Source: Laspinema sp. D2d
Lineage (GTDB): Bacteria; Cyanobacteriota; Cyanobacteriia; Cyanobacteriales; Laspinemataceae
Direction of reading: 5' to 3'
DNA: 44,327 bases
Assembly: GCF_025370755.1 (NCBI RefSeq)
Contig: NZ_JAMXFC010000006.1
Coordinates: forward strand, 208,685 to 253,011
Shown here in pieces: positions 18,735 to 27,108 of this stretch (positions are counted from its first letter, which is position 1; each line of letters opens with the position of its first letter). The translations under genes were made by a program, and so were the position numbers. The notes below the pieces were generated by a model. That model was not told where the DNA came from. It did not search any database and saw only the letters and a program-made list of their open reading frames with translations.

Positions 18735-20378
18735 CTATGGAGTAGCAACTAAGTAAGGAGAGGGAATCGCTTCTGCTTTGCCCGCATTCACCAACGCTTG
18801 GTAGACAAAGGCGGCGACTTCTGCGCGAGTTGCTTCCCGATTCGGATTGAATTGACCAATTTGGGGATAATTAACCACCAGTTGATTTTCTGTCGCCCCG
18901 GCTACCGCTGTCAAGGCATAGTCGGGAATTTGTGCCGCATCATTGTAGCGTGAGAGGGAGGCAGTATCATTAGTGCGTAATCCCAATCCGCTGACTAAGG
19001 CAACGATCGCTTGGACTTTTGGAATTTCTTGGTTAGGACGAAATACCCCTTCCGGATACCCTGCCAGGAATCCGCCTCGGTACGCCACGGAAATTGCATC
19101 GGCCCCCCAGAAACTGCTTGTCACATCCCGGAACGCCATTCCCTGCCGTTGTGCCGCCGGTGCAAATGCTTTGGTGACGATCGCCGCAAATTGGGCGCGA
19201 GTTACGGGTTCATTGGGTTTAAATGTACCATCGGGGAATCCGGCAATAATCCCTTTTTTCGTCAAGGCGCTGATATACGCTTGCGCCCAATGTCCTTCGA
19301 CATCCTGAAAAGCGATTTGAACATCCCCAGGAACAAAGTTAATCGAACCGATAATGCGATCGCGATCGATATCATTCCCCACCGCCTGAATCAGTTCCGA
19401 CGACACACTATATAACGCATGACGTCCATTATTACGGATGCGATTCAGTCCCTCACTGGATGCCGTTCCTAGGTCCGGACGTGCCGAAGTAATGACGACA
19501 ATTCCATCCCGTTCATTGCCCTCGATCGCATTCTCCCGTAATACAGGAGTTGCCGAATTGGAAATCACCATCCCATCAATATTCTGGGAAATTGTATTTC
19601 CAATCACCAGAACCGAGGAAGTTCCCCCGATCGCTAACCCAAATCCGGTATTCTGAAAAGTGTTCCCGCGAACTTCTCCCCCTGCTTCCCGGGCGATGGA
19701 AATCCCGTTTGCCTCATTCTCAATAAACACATTATTTTCAATTTTCGGAGAGGCATTCCCGGTGACGAAAATCCCATCCCGACGACTATTTTTGAATGTA
19801 CTATTGCGAACCACCGCATTGGTGGATTCAATCCATAACCCGGTTCCACTGGCATTCGGGTTCGTAATCGTGACCCCTTCAATGGTGCTAGTATTGGCAG
19901 CATTCACCGTCACATTTTGACTAGCAAAGGTGCGACTCAGATAAGTGCCACCGCCAATAATCAGCACCCCTTGTCCTTTGTTGCTGCTATTTCCGCGCAG
20001 AGTCACTCCAGATTTCACGGGAAGGGGAAACGATTCGCCCGTATCTTTGCTATAAGTTCCGGCAGCTAACTGAATTACCGTACCCGTTTGAGCTTTCTGC
20101 AAGGCATAAGTGATAGTGCGATACGCTGCCGCTTCACTGGTTCCGGCATTGGTATCCCGTCCCAGTTGGGGATTGACATATAGAACATTATTGGTGGCAG
20201 CAGCGATGGGAGTCTGTCCAGTTCTCACTTGGGCGAGGATCGGGAGTACCGTTGCCGCACCTGTACAGAGTAATAAGGCAGCTAAACTAGCGGGAAGAGA
20301 GGCGATCGCACGACGAGATTTAGAGTTAGTGTTCATAATGGTAGAAGATTGAGAGGTAGAATATTGACGTTTCATCAT
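18735..20378 (-). CDS. Secreted right-handed beta-helix (DUF1565) protein with three SLH domains
   Basis: 547 aa. A long basic N-terminus leads into a signal peptide (about residues 24-48, LPASLAALLLCTGAATVLP). A DUF1565 region (LYVNPQLGRDTNAGTSEAAAYRTI, about 65-120) opens a parallel beta-helix with repeated NxF/NxI turns (about 120-340). Three S-layer homology domains follow (about 355-410, 415-470 and 480-535), with VEGHWAQAYISALTKKGII, FPDGTFKPNEPVTRAQFA and FNPNREATRAEVAAF. SLH domains bind secondary cell-wall polymers or outer-membrane-linked peptidoglycan. The helix may bind or modify polysaccharide, but no catalytic residues are recognised. Start alternatives are ATG at 20375 and 20336, and none has a clear Shine-Dalgarno. 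Confidence 0.9.
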   Translation of the reverse strand: MMKRQYSTSQSSTIMNTNSKSRRAIASLPASLAALLLCTGAATVLPILAQVRTGQTPIAAATNNVLYVNPQLGRDTNAGTSEAAAYRTITYALQKAQTGTVIQLAAGTYSKDTGESFPLPVKSGVTLRGNSSNKGQGVLIIGGGTYLSRTFASQNVTVNAANTSTIEGVTITNPNASGTGLWIESTNAVVRNSTFKNSRRDGIFVTGNASPKIENNVFIENEANGISIAREAGGEVRGNTFQNTGFGLAIGGTSSVLVIGNTISQNIDGMVISNSATPVLRENAIEGNERDGIVVITSARPDLGTASSEGLNRIRNNGRHALYSVSSELIQAVGNDIDRDRIIGSINFVPGDVQIAFQDVEGHWAQAYISALTKKGIIAGFPDGTFKPNEPVTRAQFAAIVTKAFAPAAQRQGMAFRDVTSSFWGADAISVAYRGGFLAGYPEGVFRPNQEIPKVQAIVALVSGLGLRTNDTASLSRYNDAAQIPDYALTAVAGATENQLVVNYPQIGQFNPNREATRAEVAAFVYQALVNAGKAEAIPSPYLVATP

Positions 20379-20705
20379 GGAGTGTGAATCCCAACGTCGA
20401 TTTATTTTTCACACCCTCAATCTACTCACTCTCTCCCAGTACGGAAACCCGATTGGGTCACTCTTTGAACTGACTCCTATACAGCCAATTGTGCCAATTT
20501 CCTCAAAACCTGCATACAGTGGGGGATGCATACGGAGGATAATTTATATTTAGACAGAGAATAAAGGTAAACCGTAGGACAGTCCGTCAAGTGGTATAGC
20601 GATCGCCTGTAATCCTATCCTGGAGGTTTCAGGGTATTACCCAAAGCATCAGGGTGACAAAATTCCCGAACTATGACATTTTAATACCCAATGCACCGGG
20701 AAAAA
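20379..20705. other. Intergenic region upstream of the SLH gene
   Basis: 327 bp holding the promoter of the SLH gene and the 3' end region of the DUF1802 gene. One HIP1 site is present (20600). No gene, long hairpin or recognised repeat was seen. Confidence 0.45.
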
Positions 20706-21317
20706 TCAGGATTGCTCACCAGAGTCAGTATAAGTCAGCGTTGCCACAATTTCCCGGAGGCGATCGCGCAAATTGCTGTATGTCCCCTCATCCAAAACCG
20801 GGAATGAGTCTACGGTAGCGACTGCCTCCGTTAGCTGTATCCATGACTTACATCCGCCATACGCCTCACAATAAACAATTTCTCGCGGTTCAGCAAGACG
20901 ATAGGTCCGCAACAGCAACAGATACAGCGGTTGGCGCGGTTTCCACTGGAGGCGATCGCGAACAAAGCGATCGTTCCAAATGTGATACGGTAGCAACGCC
21001 GACTGCACCGATGCCGCAATTTCCTCCGTTTCCACGGCGATCGGCCACAAATCGGTAATTCTTGCCCAACTGCCAATCCGCACCCGTTCTGGATGCCATC
21101 CCGACGCCACTGGAGTGACATTCGACCCATAGTCCGACTTCAGCAACTCGGGTTTTTGATGTTCAAACGTCGGATATAACAACACCTCCGACTCCGGAAC
21201 CTGGAAGCGACCCCCCACTTCCCGAATCCCGCCTTTGCGGAGTAAAAGGATAGTCTCCCCTCGTTCTAAAGCATCGATGGCGATCGCCCATTCCTTCAAA
21301 GCTGCCGTTAATTCCAT
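20706..21317 (-). CDS. DUF1802 family protein
   Basis: 203 aa from the chosen start. It matches the DUF1802 pattern: ALKEWAIAIDALERGETILLLRKGGIREVGGRF near the N-terminus, then a VLLYPTFEHQ motif and a C-terminal half with WKPRQPLYLLLLRTYRL. The function of the family is unknown; it is common in cyanobacteria and Bacilli. The frame extends to 21362, but ATG at 21317 (MELTAALKEW) is preferred because it has caggggtg just upstream and leaves room for a promoter. It is divergent from the aldo/keto reductase gene with only 83 bp between starts, so the promoters overlap or abut. Confidence 0.88.
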   Translation of the reverse strand: MELTAALKEWAIAIDALERGETILLLRKGGIREVGGRFQVPESEVLLYPTFEHQKPELLKSDYGSNVTPVASGWHPERVRIGSWARITDLWPIAVETEEIAASVQSALLPYHIWNDRFVRDRLQWKPRQPLYLLLLRTYRLAEPREIVYCEAYGGCKSWIQLTEAVATVDSFPVLDEGTYSNLRDRLREIVATLTYTDSGEQS

Positions 21318-21400
21318 GTAAACACCCCTGTTGAAACGAATCGTTAAAATAAGACAGACCACTGTAAAAAGTAGTCTTCATTCTAGTTTAAGAGGTCAAC

Positions 21401-22363
21401 ATGGAACCAAGAACATTAGGCAAATCAGAGTTAAAAATTACCCCCATCATTATGGGAACCTGGCAAGCAGGCAAAAAAATGTGGGTAGGTATCGAAGATA
21501 ATGACATAATCGAAGCCCTGCGCGCTGCCTATCACGCCGGAATTACCACCTTTGATACAGCCGAAGTGTATGGAGATGGATATTCCGAAAAAATCGTCGC
21601 CTCTGCCCTGTCCGATGTGCGAGAAAATGTCATTTATGCGACCAAAGTTTTCTCCAATCATCTGAAACATGACCAAGTAATCGAAGCTTGCGATCGCTCC
21701 TTAAAAAACCTCAAAACCGACTATATCGACCTCTATCAAATTCACTGGCCCTCGGGAACCTGGGGAGGCGAAACCGTCCCCATTGCCGAAACAATCGGAG
21801 CAATGGTCAAACTGAAAGAACAAGGCAAAATTCGCGCAGTCGGTGTCTCCAACTTTAACCGCGCCCAAATGGAAGAAGCCGCCCAGTATGGACAGATTGA
21901 TAGTTTGCAACCCCCCTATTCCTTATTCTGGCGAAAAATCGAAACCGACCAGATGCCCTACTGCGTCGAAAACAACATTTCAATTATCTCTTATTCTTCC
22001 CTTGCCCAGGGACTTTTGACCGGCAAATTTGGACCCGATCATAAATTTGCCGAAGGTGACCATCGCTCTAAAAATAAACTCTTTGCCGATAAAGGGAATT
22101 ATGCCCGAGTTCAAGAAGCCTTAGAGAAACTCCGACCCATTGCTGATCGCCATCATTGTACCTTAGCCCAACTCTCTTTAGCCTGGTTAATTGCCCAACC
22201 CCAAACCTGTGCCATTGTAGGGGCAAGAAACGAGCAACAAGCCACAGATAATGCCAAAGCAGGCGATGTTAAATTATCCCCAGAAGAAGTTCAAGAAATT
22301 GATGCGATCGGGCGTATTGTAACGGAAAAACTCGATGAAAATCAAGTGATGTGGAACTTCTAA
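21401..22363 (+). CDS. Aldo/keto reductase
   Basis: 320 aa, a cytoplasmic NADPH-dependent TIM-barrel oxidoreductase. The catalytic tetrad fits D52 and Y57 (FDTAEVYGDGYSE), K82 (YATKVFS) and H115 (LYQIHWP). The cofactor-binding C-terminal part reads CAIVGARNEQQATDN. Family members reduce aldehydes, and substrate is unknown. agaggtcaac precedes the ATG, a normal ribosome-binding site. The gene is followed by a very long perfect palindrome (22391-22440) with a T-rich end that probably terminates it. Confidence 0.93.
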   Translation: MEPRTLGKSELKITPIIMGTWQAGKKMWVGIEDNDIIEALRAAYHAGITTFDTAEVYGDGYSEKIVASALSDVRENVIYATKVFSNHLKHDQVIEACDRSLKNLKTDYIDLYQIHWPSGTWGGETVPIAETIGAMVKLKEQGKIRAVGVSNFNRAQMEEAAQYGQIDSLQPPYSLFWRKIETDQMPYCVENNISIISYSSLAQGLLTGKFGPDHKFAEGDHRSKNKLFADKGNYARVQEALEKLRPIADRHHCTLAQLSLAWLIAQPQTCAIVGARNEQQATDNAKAGDVKLSPEEVQEIDAIGRIVTEKLDENQVMWNF

Positions 22364-22390
22364 AATTCCGCTGATAAACTGCCCCTGGCC

Positions 22391-22452
22391 TAGCATTTTC
22401 CTCGTGATGGGGCTTCAGCCCCATCACGAGGAAAATGCTATATTATTTTTAC
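22391..22452 (+). terminator. 24-bp perfect palindrome with T-rich tail
   Basis: tagcattttcctcgtgatgg plus ggct (22391-22414) is exactly complementary to 22417-22440, separated by only two bases. tattattttta follows. It is placed 28 bp after the aldo/keto reductase stop. Length and perfection exceed a usual terminator and suggest a mobile palindromic repeat used as one. Confidence 0.75.
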
Positions 22453-22581
22453 CAGTTTAGGGTTTTGAAAAATCAAAAATATAGGGATAAAAAAATTTTT
22501 ATTTCTTGGTTTTGTATAAGCCAACAACAAAATATACTAGCTAATGATTTAAGATAAATAGAACAATTTACACAAAAAAAT

Positions 22582-22770
22582 ATGGAAAAAGCAGAGATTA
22601 GTAGTAAGGGACTAATCGCCCTTGCCCCGGATGGATGGGTAAAATGGGTCACCAAAACACCCGATATGGTAGCCCAAAACATCCTCGATACTACAAACTT
22701 TGGAAAGAGAACGACTGAAGTCGTTACTACGAACGGGTGGTTTTATCCTTTTTGTGGGGGATTGGGGTGA
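22582..22770 (+). pseudogene. Remnant of an Rpn/PD-(D/E)XK-like cyanobacterial protein (N-terminus only)
   Basis: The first 36 residues of this 62-codon frame (SSKGLIALAPDGWVKWVT, then DMVAQNILDTTNF) resemble the start of a large cyanobacterial family of nuclease-like or transposase-associated proteins (LIxLAPDxWVxWVT...ILxxxFxW). Similarity is from memory and not checked. After about residue 39 the frame enters an intergenic repeat containing an aacgact-ga-agtcgtt palindrome (22712-22727) and becomes noise. It is therefore read as a truncated gene. An AT-rich upstream stretch (22440-22580) may be its old promoter. Confidence 0.5.
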
Positions 22771-22867
22771 AGGGGCCAGATTTTTGGGGAAAAGCCAGTC
22801 TGAGGGCAGATGCGATCGCCTTTGGTGTCCGGATACGTTAGAACAGTGTAACTTGGAGAGAAAAACT

Positions 22868-24196
22868 GTGGCCGCAACTGTGGATCGCGCTTGGGAACTC
22901 AAGCAGGAATTAATTGATTTTGTTTTGGATGCCGAGGGAGAGTTGGCGATCGCCTTGGAAACCTACGCCGCTGAGCACGCTTCTCGCGATCGGTCCGATA
23001 TCAGTCAACGCAATATGCGAATTGATTCGTTTGCGGTGGAGGGTAAGGTGGGGAATCAAACTCCCATTGATTTATTTTTAGAAACCCAACCGGACTTATC
23101 CGCAGGCGATCGCGCTTTAATTCAAAGTTGGCAACAAAGCTTCATGGGCGTCTTTGAAGTCATCCAAAGTTTACCCGATGGCTTAGAGTTGATGAACTGG
23201 CTCACTGCTAAACATTATCAGGTTAAGGCCAATTCTACCGCACAACAGGAACAACTCCAGCGGATTAAACCCGGAGATATTTTACTGACTCGCATCGCCC
23301 CAGTGGACAATTCTCAGTATATGTTCTTTGGCAGTTATATGGCCCTGGGGAATCTAGGTAAACCGAAACTGGCGGTCGCGATCGGCAATTTTAAAGATAA
23401 TTACAAAAATCACTTGTATGGTGATGCACCGGAATTATTAGAAGAAGCTTGGGAATCCGTTGTTAAATATCACGAAGAATTTACCCAATTTTTTGGAGGC
23501 GATCGCTTTACGCTTCCTGGATATCAACTCAACAAAAAAATTGGCGAACTGCAAGAAAGCATGACTAAAAAACTTCTTGCCGAGGCAGGAATTGACGAAA
23601 ACAAGTCTCTGGAAGAAGTGGCTGCCGAAGCGGGCGTTGATATGGAGGAACTGATGGAGGCAGCGGAAGAAGCTGGTGTAGACCCGAAAGAAGCCGCCCA
23701 ATTCTTCGATCGCAATAAAAACAATAAAATGGTCATGCCGAGAGTCCATTTGCCCGATGACCTCAAAAAAGCCGAAGAGGTTACCTGTTTTTCTCATCCG
23801 CGATGGGGTCAAATGTTGATTCCGACTTACGGTAAATTTGTATCACTCCTGAACCGGGAAGACCCCAGCATCATCGAGGCAGAACCCCTAGTCCGCCATT
23901 ACCTCGAAGACCCAATTATTAATTTTTATGTCTGGCAGCAACTCGCCGCTGAGTATCCTAAGCCCTTAGAAAACCTACTGCAACGGGTGTTAGAACGACC
24001 CAATTTTCAACTGGATCGTGATTTAGGGCCACTCTTGCAGGAATTTAATAAACCGTTAGAACCCCATCTGCCAGAAACTGCCTCGATCCCGCTGCATCTT
24101 AACCAACTTTTTGAAGAGGCCCTCGTTGAAGTCAACAAATCTAAATCCAAATCTAAGGGGAAAAAGAAAGCATCCAAGGGCTTTCTCGCGTCCTGA
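22868..24196 (+). CDS. Conserved cyanobacterial protein of unknown function
   Basis: 442 aa from GTG at 22868, chosen because ggag lies about nine bases upstream and the upstream 56 in-frame codons look non-coding. No catalytic motif is recognised. Visible features: a helical N-terminus (AWELKQELIDFVLDAEGELAIALETY), a central alpha/beta part (IKPGDILLTRIAP, MFFGSYMALGNLGKPKLAVAIGNF), an acidic helical stretch at about 290-325 (SLEEVAAEAGVDMEELM, EEAGVDPKEAAQFFD), and a Lys-rich tail (KSKSKSKGKKKASKG) that could bind nucleic acid or membrane. There is no signal peptide or membrane span. A clear terminator follows. Confidence 0.8.
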   Translation: MAATVDRAWELKQELIDFVLDAEGELAIALETYAAEHASRDRSDISQRNMRIDSFAVEGKVGNQTPIDLFLETQPDLSAGDRALIQSWQQSFMGVFEVIQSLPDGLELMNWLTAKHYQVKANSTAQQEQLQRIKPGDILLTRIAPVDNSQYMFFGSYMALGNLGKPKLAVAIGNFKDNYKNHLYGDAPELLEEAWESVVKYHEEFTQFFGGDRFTLPGYQLNKKIGELQESMTKKLLAEAGIDENKSLEEVAAEAGVDMEELMEAAEEAGVDPKEAAQFFDRNKNNKMVMPRVHLPDDLKKAEEVTCFSHPRWGQMLIPTYGKFVSLLNREDPSIIEAEPLVRHYLEDPIINFYVWQQLAAEYPKPLENLLQRVLERPNFQLDRDLGPLLQEFNKPLEPHLPETASIPLHLNQLFEEALVEVNKSKSKSKGKKKASKGFLAS

Positions 24197-24233
24197 ACTC
24201 ACGTGAATTTTGCCCTCTCCGATGACCTTAAAT

Positions 24234-24265
24234 GGCTATATCCTCAAGGATGTAGCCGTTTTTTG
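24234..24265 (+). terminator. Rho-independent terminator
   Basis: ggctatatcc (24234-24243) pairs with ggatgtagcc (24248-24257) with one wobble and a tcaa loop, followed by gtttttt. It ends the 442-aa protein gene, 38 bp after the stop. Confidence 0.85.
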
Positions 24266-24472
24266 ATTAAAACTCGTTTTTGATTTTACATTAAATTTGC
24301 AAGGTAGTATTTCTATCTTTATTGCCCACTTAAAGGATTCCCTCCCTATCCCTTACAGAAGGATGCTGCAATCTAAACTTTAAATATTAAAATTAATGAT
24401 AAAACCCTTGCCAGATTTAAAAATAACCGGCACAATAAGGAAGAGTGTTCCATATTCCCTTGCCATCTATCT

Positions 24473-24715
24473 ATGGTTAGAAAAAATAGTCGCTTTCTTA
24501 TTTATATTGTCGCTTGTAGCACTATTGGTGTTTTGGTTGGAGGCGCTGCCTATAGCGCAGACCTCAATCGCTGTTTAGATGCTGCGGTCCCGACGAATCA
24601 ATGCCTTACCGAAGACCCCGTTCTTAACACCCTTGAAGGGATGACTTTTGGATTAATTGCAGGGGCGGGGGGTGCATTAGGAGCCACCTGGCAAATTTGG
24701 CAGAAAAATAAATAG
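24473..24715 (+). CDS. Small membrane protein, hypothetical
   Basis: 80 aa. An N-terminal hydrophobic segment (residues about 8-29, FLIYIVACSTIGVLVGGAAYSA) could be a signal peptide or membrane anchor. A short loop with two cysteines (C34 and C44) follows, then a glycine-rich hydrophobic helix (about 53-72, TFGLIAGAGGALGATWQIW). No family is recognised. No good Shine-Dalgarno precedes the ATG, and an overlapping 60-aa frame starting at 24396 is an alternative. A strong terminator-like hairpin lies downstream. Confidence 0.55.
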   Translation: MVRKNSRFLIYIVACSTIGVLVGGAAYSADLNRCLDAAVPTNQCLTEDPVLNTLEGMTFGLIAGAGGALGATWQIWQKNK

Positions 24716-25061
24716 GATTTGGATCCGTTTCAGGAAATAAAGCGTTGCCATTTTGCTGACAACGCTGATTCTGGATTCAACAGAGTTCACCCTTTGGAGT
24801 TTGGCAGCCGAGGGAGAAACGCTTTGGAAACCACCCATCCAAATCAAGCAGTCATTAGGGATGATCGAGATACCCCTGATGACTGCTTTTTAGTCTTGAT
24901 GATTGGGATGCACGTTCTTTTAAAACAGCCCTTGGAGACTTGATCGCCGTGATTTCCTAAGTCCCATCCCATAAAGCAAGGGGTAAAGGCTTGCTACCCT
25001 ACCCCTAATACCGGCTTATTAAAAAAGAGTTAGATCATTCTAGGGAGAAGACTCGAAAAAT
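24716..25061. other. Intergenic region with a T-tailed hairpin
   Basis: 346 bp. At 24846-24891 aagcagtcattaggg pairs with ccctgatgactgctt (15 bp, one wobble) followed by a run of T. It is far (about 130 bp) from the preceding stop, so it ends a long 3' UTR or a small RNA. Frames within the region look non-coding. Confidence 0.55.
24846..24891 (+). terminator. Rho-independent terminator
   Basis: The left arm at 24846-24860 and right arm at 24874-24888 form a 15-bp stem with one G-T pair, and ttttta-type sequence follows on the plus strand. Confidence 0.8.
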
Positions 25062-25322
25062 TTATACGGCACGCTGAGTCAACAGACCCCAGATGAAGAT
25101 CAAGATCATAGCACCGAGCACCGCAAAGAGAATACCCTGCCAACTCAGACCTACTGTTGTAATTCCAAATATAGCTTGGGCTACCCATCCCCCTACAATT
25201 GCACCGAGAATCCCTAGTCCAATCGTGGCAAAAATACCTCCGCCTTGTCTTCCGGGATAAATTAATTTTGCTAAAGCACCGGCAATCAGTCCTAAAACAA
25301 TCCAAGTTAAAATACTAACCAT
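25062..25322 (-). CDS. GlsB/YeaQ/YmgE-type small membrane protein (transglycosylase-associated)
   Basis: 86 aa with three hydrophobic spans. The pattern WIVLGLIAGALAKLIYPGRQGGG, then GLGILGAIVGGWVAQAIFG, then GAMILIFIWGL is the signature of this stress-related inner-membrane family, whose molecular role is not established. A good aaaggagat ribosome-binding site lies just upstream of ATG 25322. Length is normal for the family. Confidence 0.93.
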   Translation of the reverse strand: MVSILTWIVLGLIAGALAKLIYPGRQGGGIFATIGLGILGAIVGGWVAQAIFGITTVGLSWQGILFAVLGAMILIFIWGLLTQRAV

Positions 25323-26284
25323 GAGATAATCTCCTTTTTTGATTTGTTGCTTTTTGTCTTATGTAAATAGACTAACAATTGCATCCCTGATTTCTCATCT
25401 ATCGAAGGGAATAAGTTGATCCGACTGCCATTGCTATCTAAGGATAGAGATAATGGGGGAAGCGCCCCATTTGTAGTATTTCTGCTTAGGTCTGTCCGGA
25501 TTTTTTTGAATTAACCGATCGCCTCAATCGACTGCTATATAAGGGTTAACACCGGGTGAAGGGAAATTTAGAGGGTCTTGAAATTTGTTATCCCTGACCT
25601 AGGAATCGAGGTCACACATCGGGGGACACCTCTCTATGTCCCCTCATTTTGTGTACACAAAACCTGCGATCGCTGAAAATTTAGTGAGCAAATTATAAAA
25701 AACCGGATTTCTTGCACCCTGGGGTATGTAGCATTGGAGAGATTTCGTGGCTCAAAGTTCTCGATTTTTCAGCGCTAACCCTTTATTACCAAGAGTCGGG
25801 GCTGGATTTTTTTGTTGGCTGATGTCATGGAGAAACAAATCTCTATACTATATTCTCGGATTTACACTTCTCTAACGCTGAGGGCCTGTCCAAGATGAAA
25901 AGAATCAAGACGGATGTAAGCGATCGCCTTGCCCATACAATGGGCTAACACTGACCTGGGGATGTTTTATAGGTTAGGAAATTAGACCTTTTGCTTTCAG
26001 GGGATGCTCAATCCCTCCACCCCCCATCAAAAGCCAATGGGCTGGAGACAATTCTGCAATTCCCCTATAGAACTACTGTTAACAGCGACTCATTGCGGCA
26101 TCTAATGCAATGCAGGCAACTCTTCTAAAGCTTGGGTTTACCGTAAATCTCTTTGCGCCTAAGAACGGGGGAACTAGAGCCAAGTGGCGGATTTTTGATT
26201 TACTGTTATTTTAAAAAATTAGCTTAAATCTGGTATTATTGTATCTAAATACTTGATTTCAATTGTGAATGAGGAGAACCTTAA
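25323..26284. other. Long intergenic region (962 bp) without a supportable gene
   Basis: No convincing reading frame on either strand. It contains one HIP1-like site (25665), a ggggaca/tgtcccc hairpin (25622-25643) followed by tcatttt, one copy of the dispersed repeat (aaaaaccggatttctt, 25698-25713) and a direct-looking gcgatcgc (25919). The final 70 bp before the next gene are AT-rich (26205-26260) and end with gaggag, so the promoter and ribosome-binding site of the 26285 gene lie there. A small RNA is possible but not shown. Confidence 0.5.
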
Positions 26285-26830
26285 ATGAATCTTAAAAATA
26301 TCAGCCTTTTGACAGGTACAATTTTATCCGTAACACTCAGTTGGGGAAATATATCCCCAACGATCGCAGAAACGACTTCCGAAGCCGGGATTATTCCAGA
26401 AGCGATCGCCCAAACCATGAACGAACCGATGGGTGAGCCGATGATGGGCCGCGTAACCATGATTCGGAATAATATAGTCACCTTGGAAATGGAGAATGGA
26501 GACACCACCCAAGTTACCCTTCCTGTACTCGAACAAGAAAAACTAGGGATGCGTCCAGGAGTCGAGGTCCTGCTTTACCCCGATGGGATGGTGACGGCTT
26601 ACACCACCGAGATGGAGTCTGAGGAAACCGCCTCTTCAGACACCCTCGACGAAATTCGCCGCGTGTTTGAATCAATTAATAGCCGCCAGGAAAGCGTCAC
26701 CACCATCACCCCGGAACCTCGGGAAATGGTAACCCCAACACCCACGGCTGCACCGCAACCGATGCAACCCGCCCCTCAGCGGATCCAAGTAGAAACTACC
26801 CCCCAGCAACCTGTTCGAGCGCTGTGGTAG
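26285..26830 (+). CDS. Secreted protein with C-terminal PVRALW tail (paralogue 1)
   Basis: 181 aa. Signal peptide at residues 1 to about 28 (LLTGTILSVTLSWGNISPTIA). One small beta-rich domain (about 54-106) has the pattern GRVTMIRNNIVTLEMENGD, then LGMRPGVEVLLYPDG. A Pro/Thr-rich linker follows and the protein ends QQPVRALW. The same start, domain and exact ending occur in the protein at 30096, so the two are paralogues. gaggag sits upstream of the ATG. Function is unknown. The conserved last residues suggest a sorting or interaction signal, which is inference. Two hairpins lie immediately downstream. Confidence 0.82.
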   Translation: MNLKNISLLTGTILSVTLSWGNISPTIAETTSEAGIIPEAIAQTMNEPMGEPMMGRVTMIRNNIVTLEMENGDTTQVTLPVLEQEKLGMRPGVEVLLYPDGMVTAYTTEMESEETASSDTLDEIRRVFESINSRQESVTTITPEPREMVTPTPTAAPQPMQPAPQRIQVETTPQQPVRALW

Positions 26831-26894
26831 AGAGTTTCAACCCCTTAAATCCGAGAGAGGGCGACTTTTGTAGGATTTAAACACTTGTTTCAAG

Positions 26895-26950
26895 GAGTGG
26901 GAGCATTTGTTTCCCTAGGACCTAAAAAGAGCAAGATGCTCCCACTCTTT
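26895..26950. repeat. Inverted repeat gagtgggagcat
   Basis: gagtgggagcat (26895-26906) and atgctcccactc (26936-26947) form a perfect 12-bp stem around a 29-base loop, followed by ttt. It may terminate the preceding gene or be a copy of a dispersed palindromic element (right arm agagcaagatgctccc). Confidence 0.65.
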
Positions 26951-26991
26951 CAATTGTAGGGTCATCCGGATTGAGACGGGCTTACAGCATC

Positions 26992-27044
26992 CTTCATCAG
27001 AGCAAGACCGCTTTCCACTAAAAGGCGGTCTTGCTCTGATGAAG
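26992..27044. repeat. 20-bp perfect hairpin cttcatcagagcaagaccgc
   Basis: 26992-27011 is exactly complementary to 27025-27044 with a 13-base loop. It lies 65 bp upstream of the TPR gene and 45 bp after the previous inverted repeat, and has no T tail. Probably a mobile palindrome or a 5'-UTR structure. Confidence 0.75.
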
Positions 27045-27108
27045 GGAAAGCCACAGAAGTAGAATAAACAAGGGAAACTACCGAATCCTTGATAGAGCTT
27101 AATTTACA

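Noticed and set aside
24396-24578. 60-codon plus frame overlapping the 80-aa membrane protein
   Set aside because: It has a hydrophobic stretch but overlaps the better candidate. It remains an alternative only.
24719-24943. Plus-strand 75-codon frame after the small membrane protein
   Set aside because: It spans a terminator-like hairpin and has no recognisable features.
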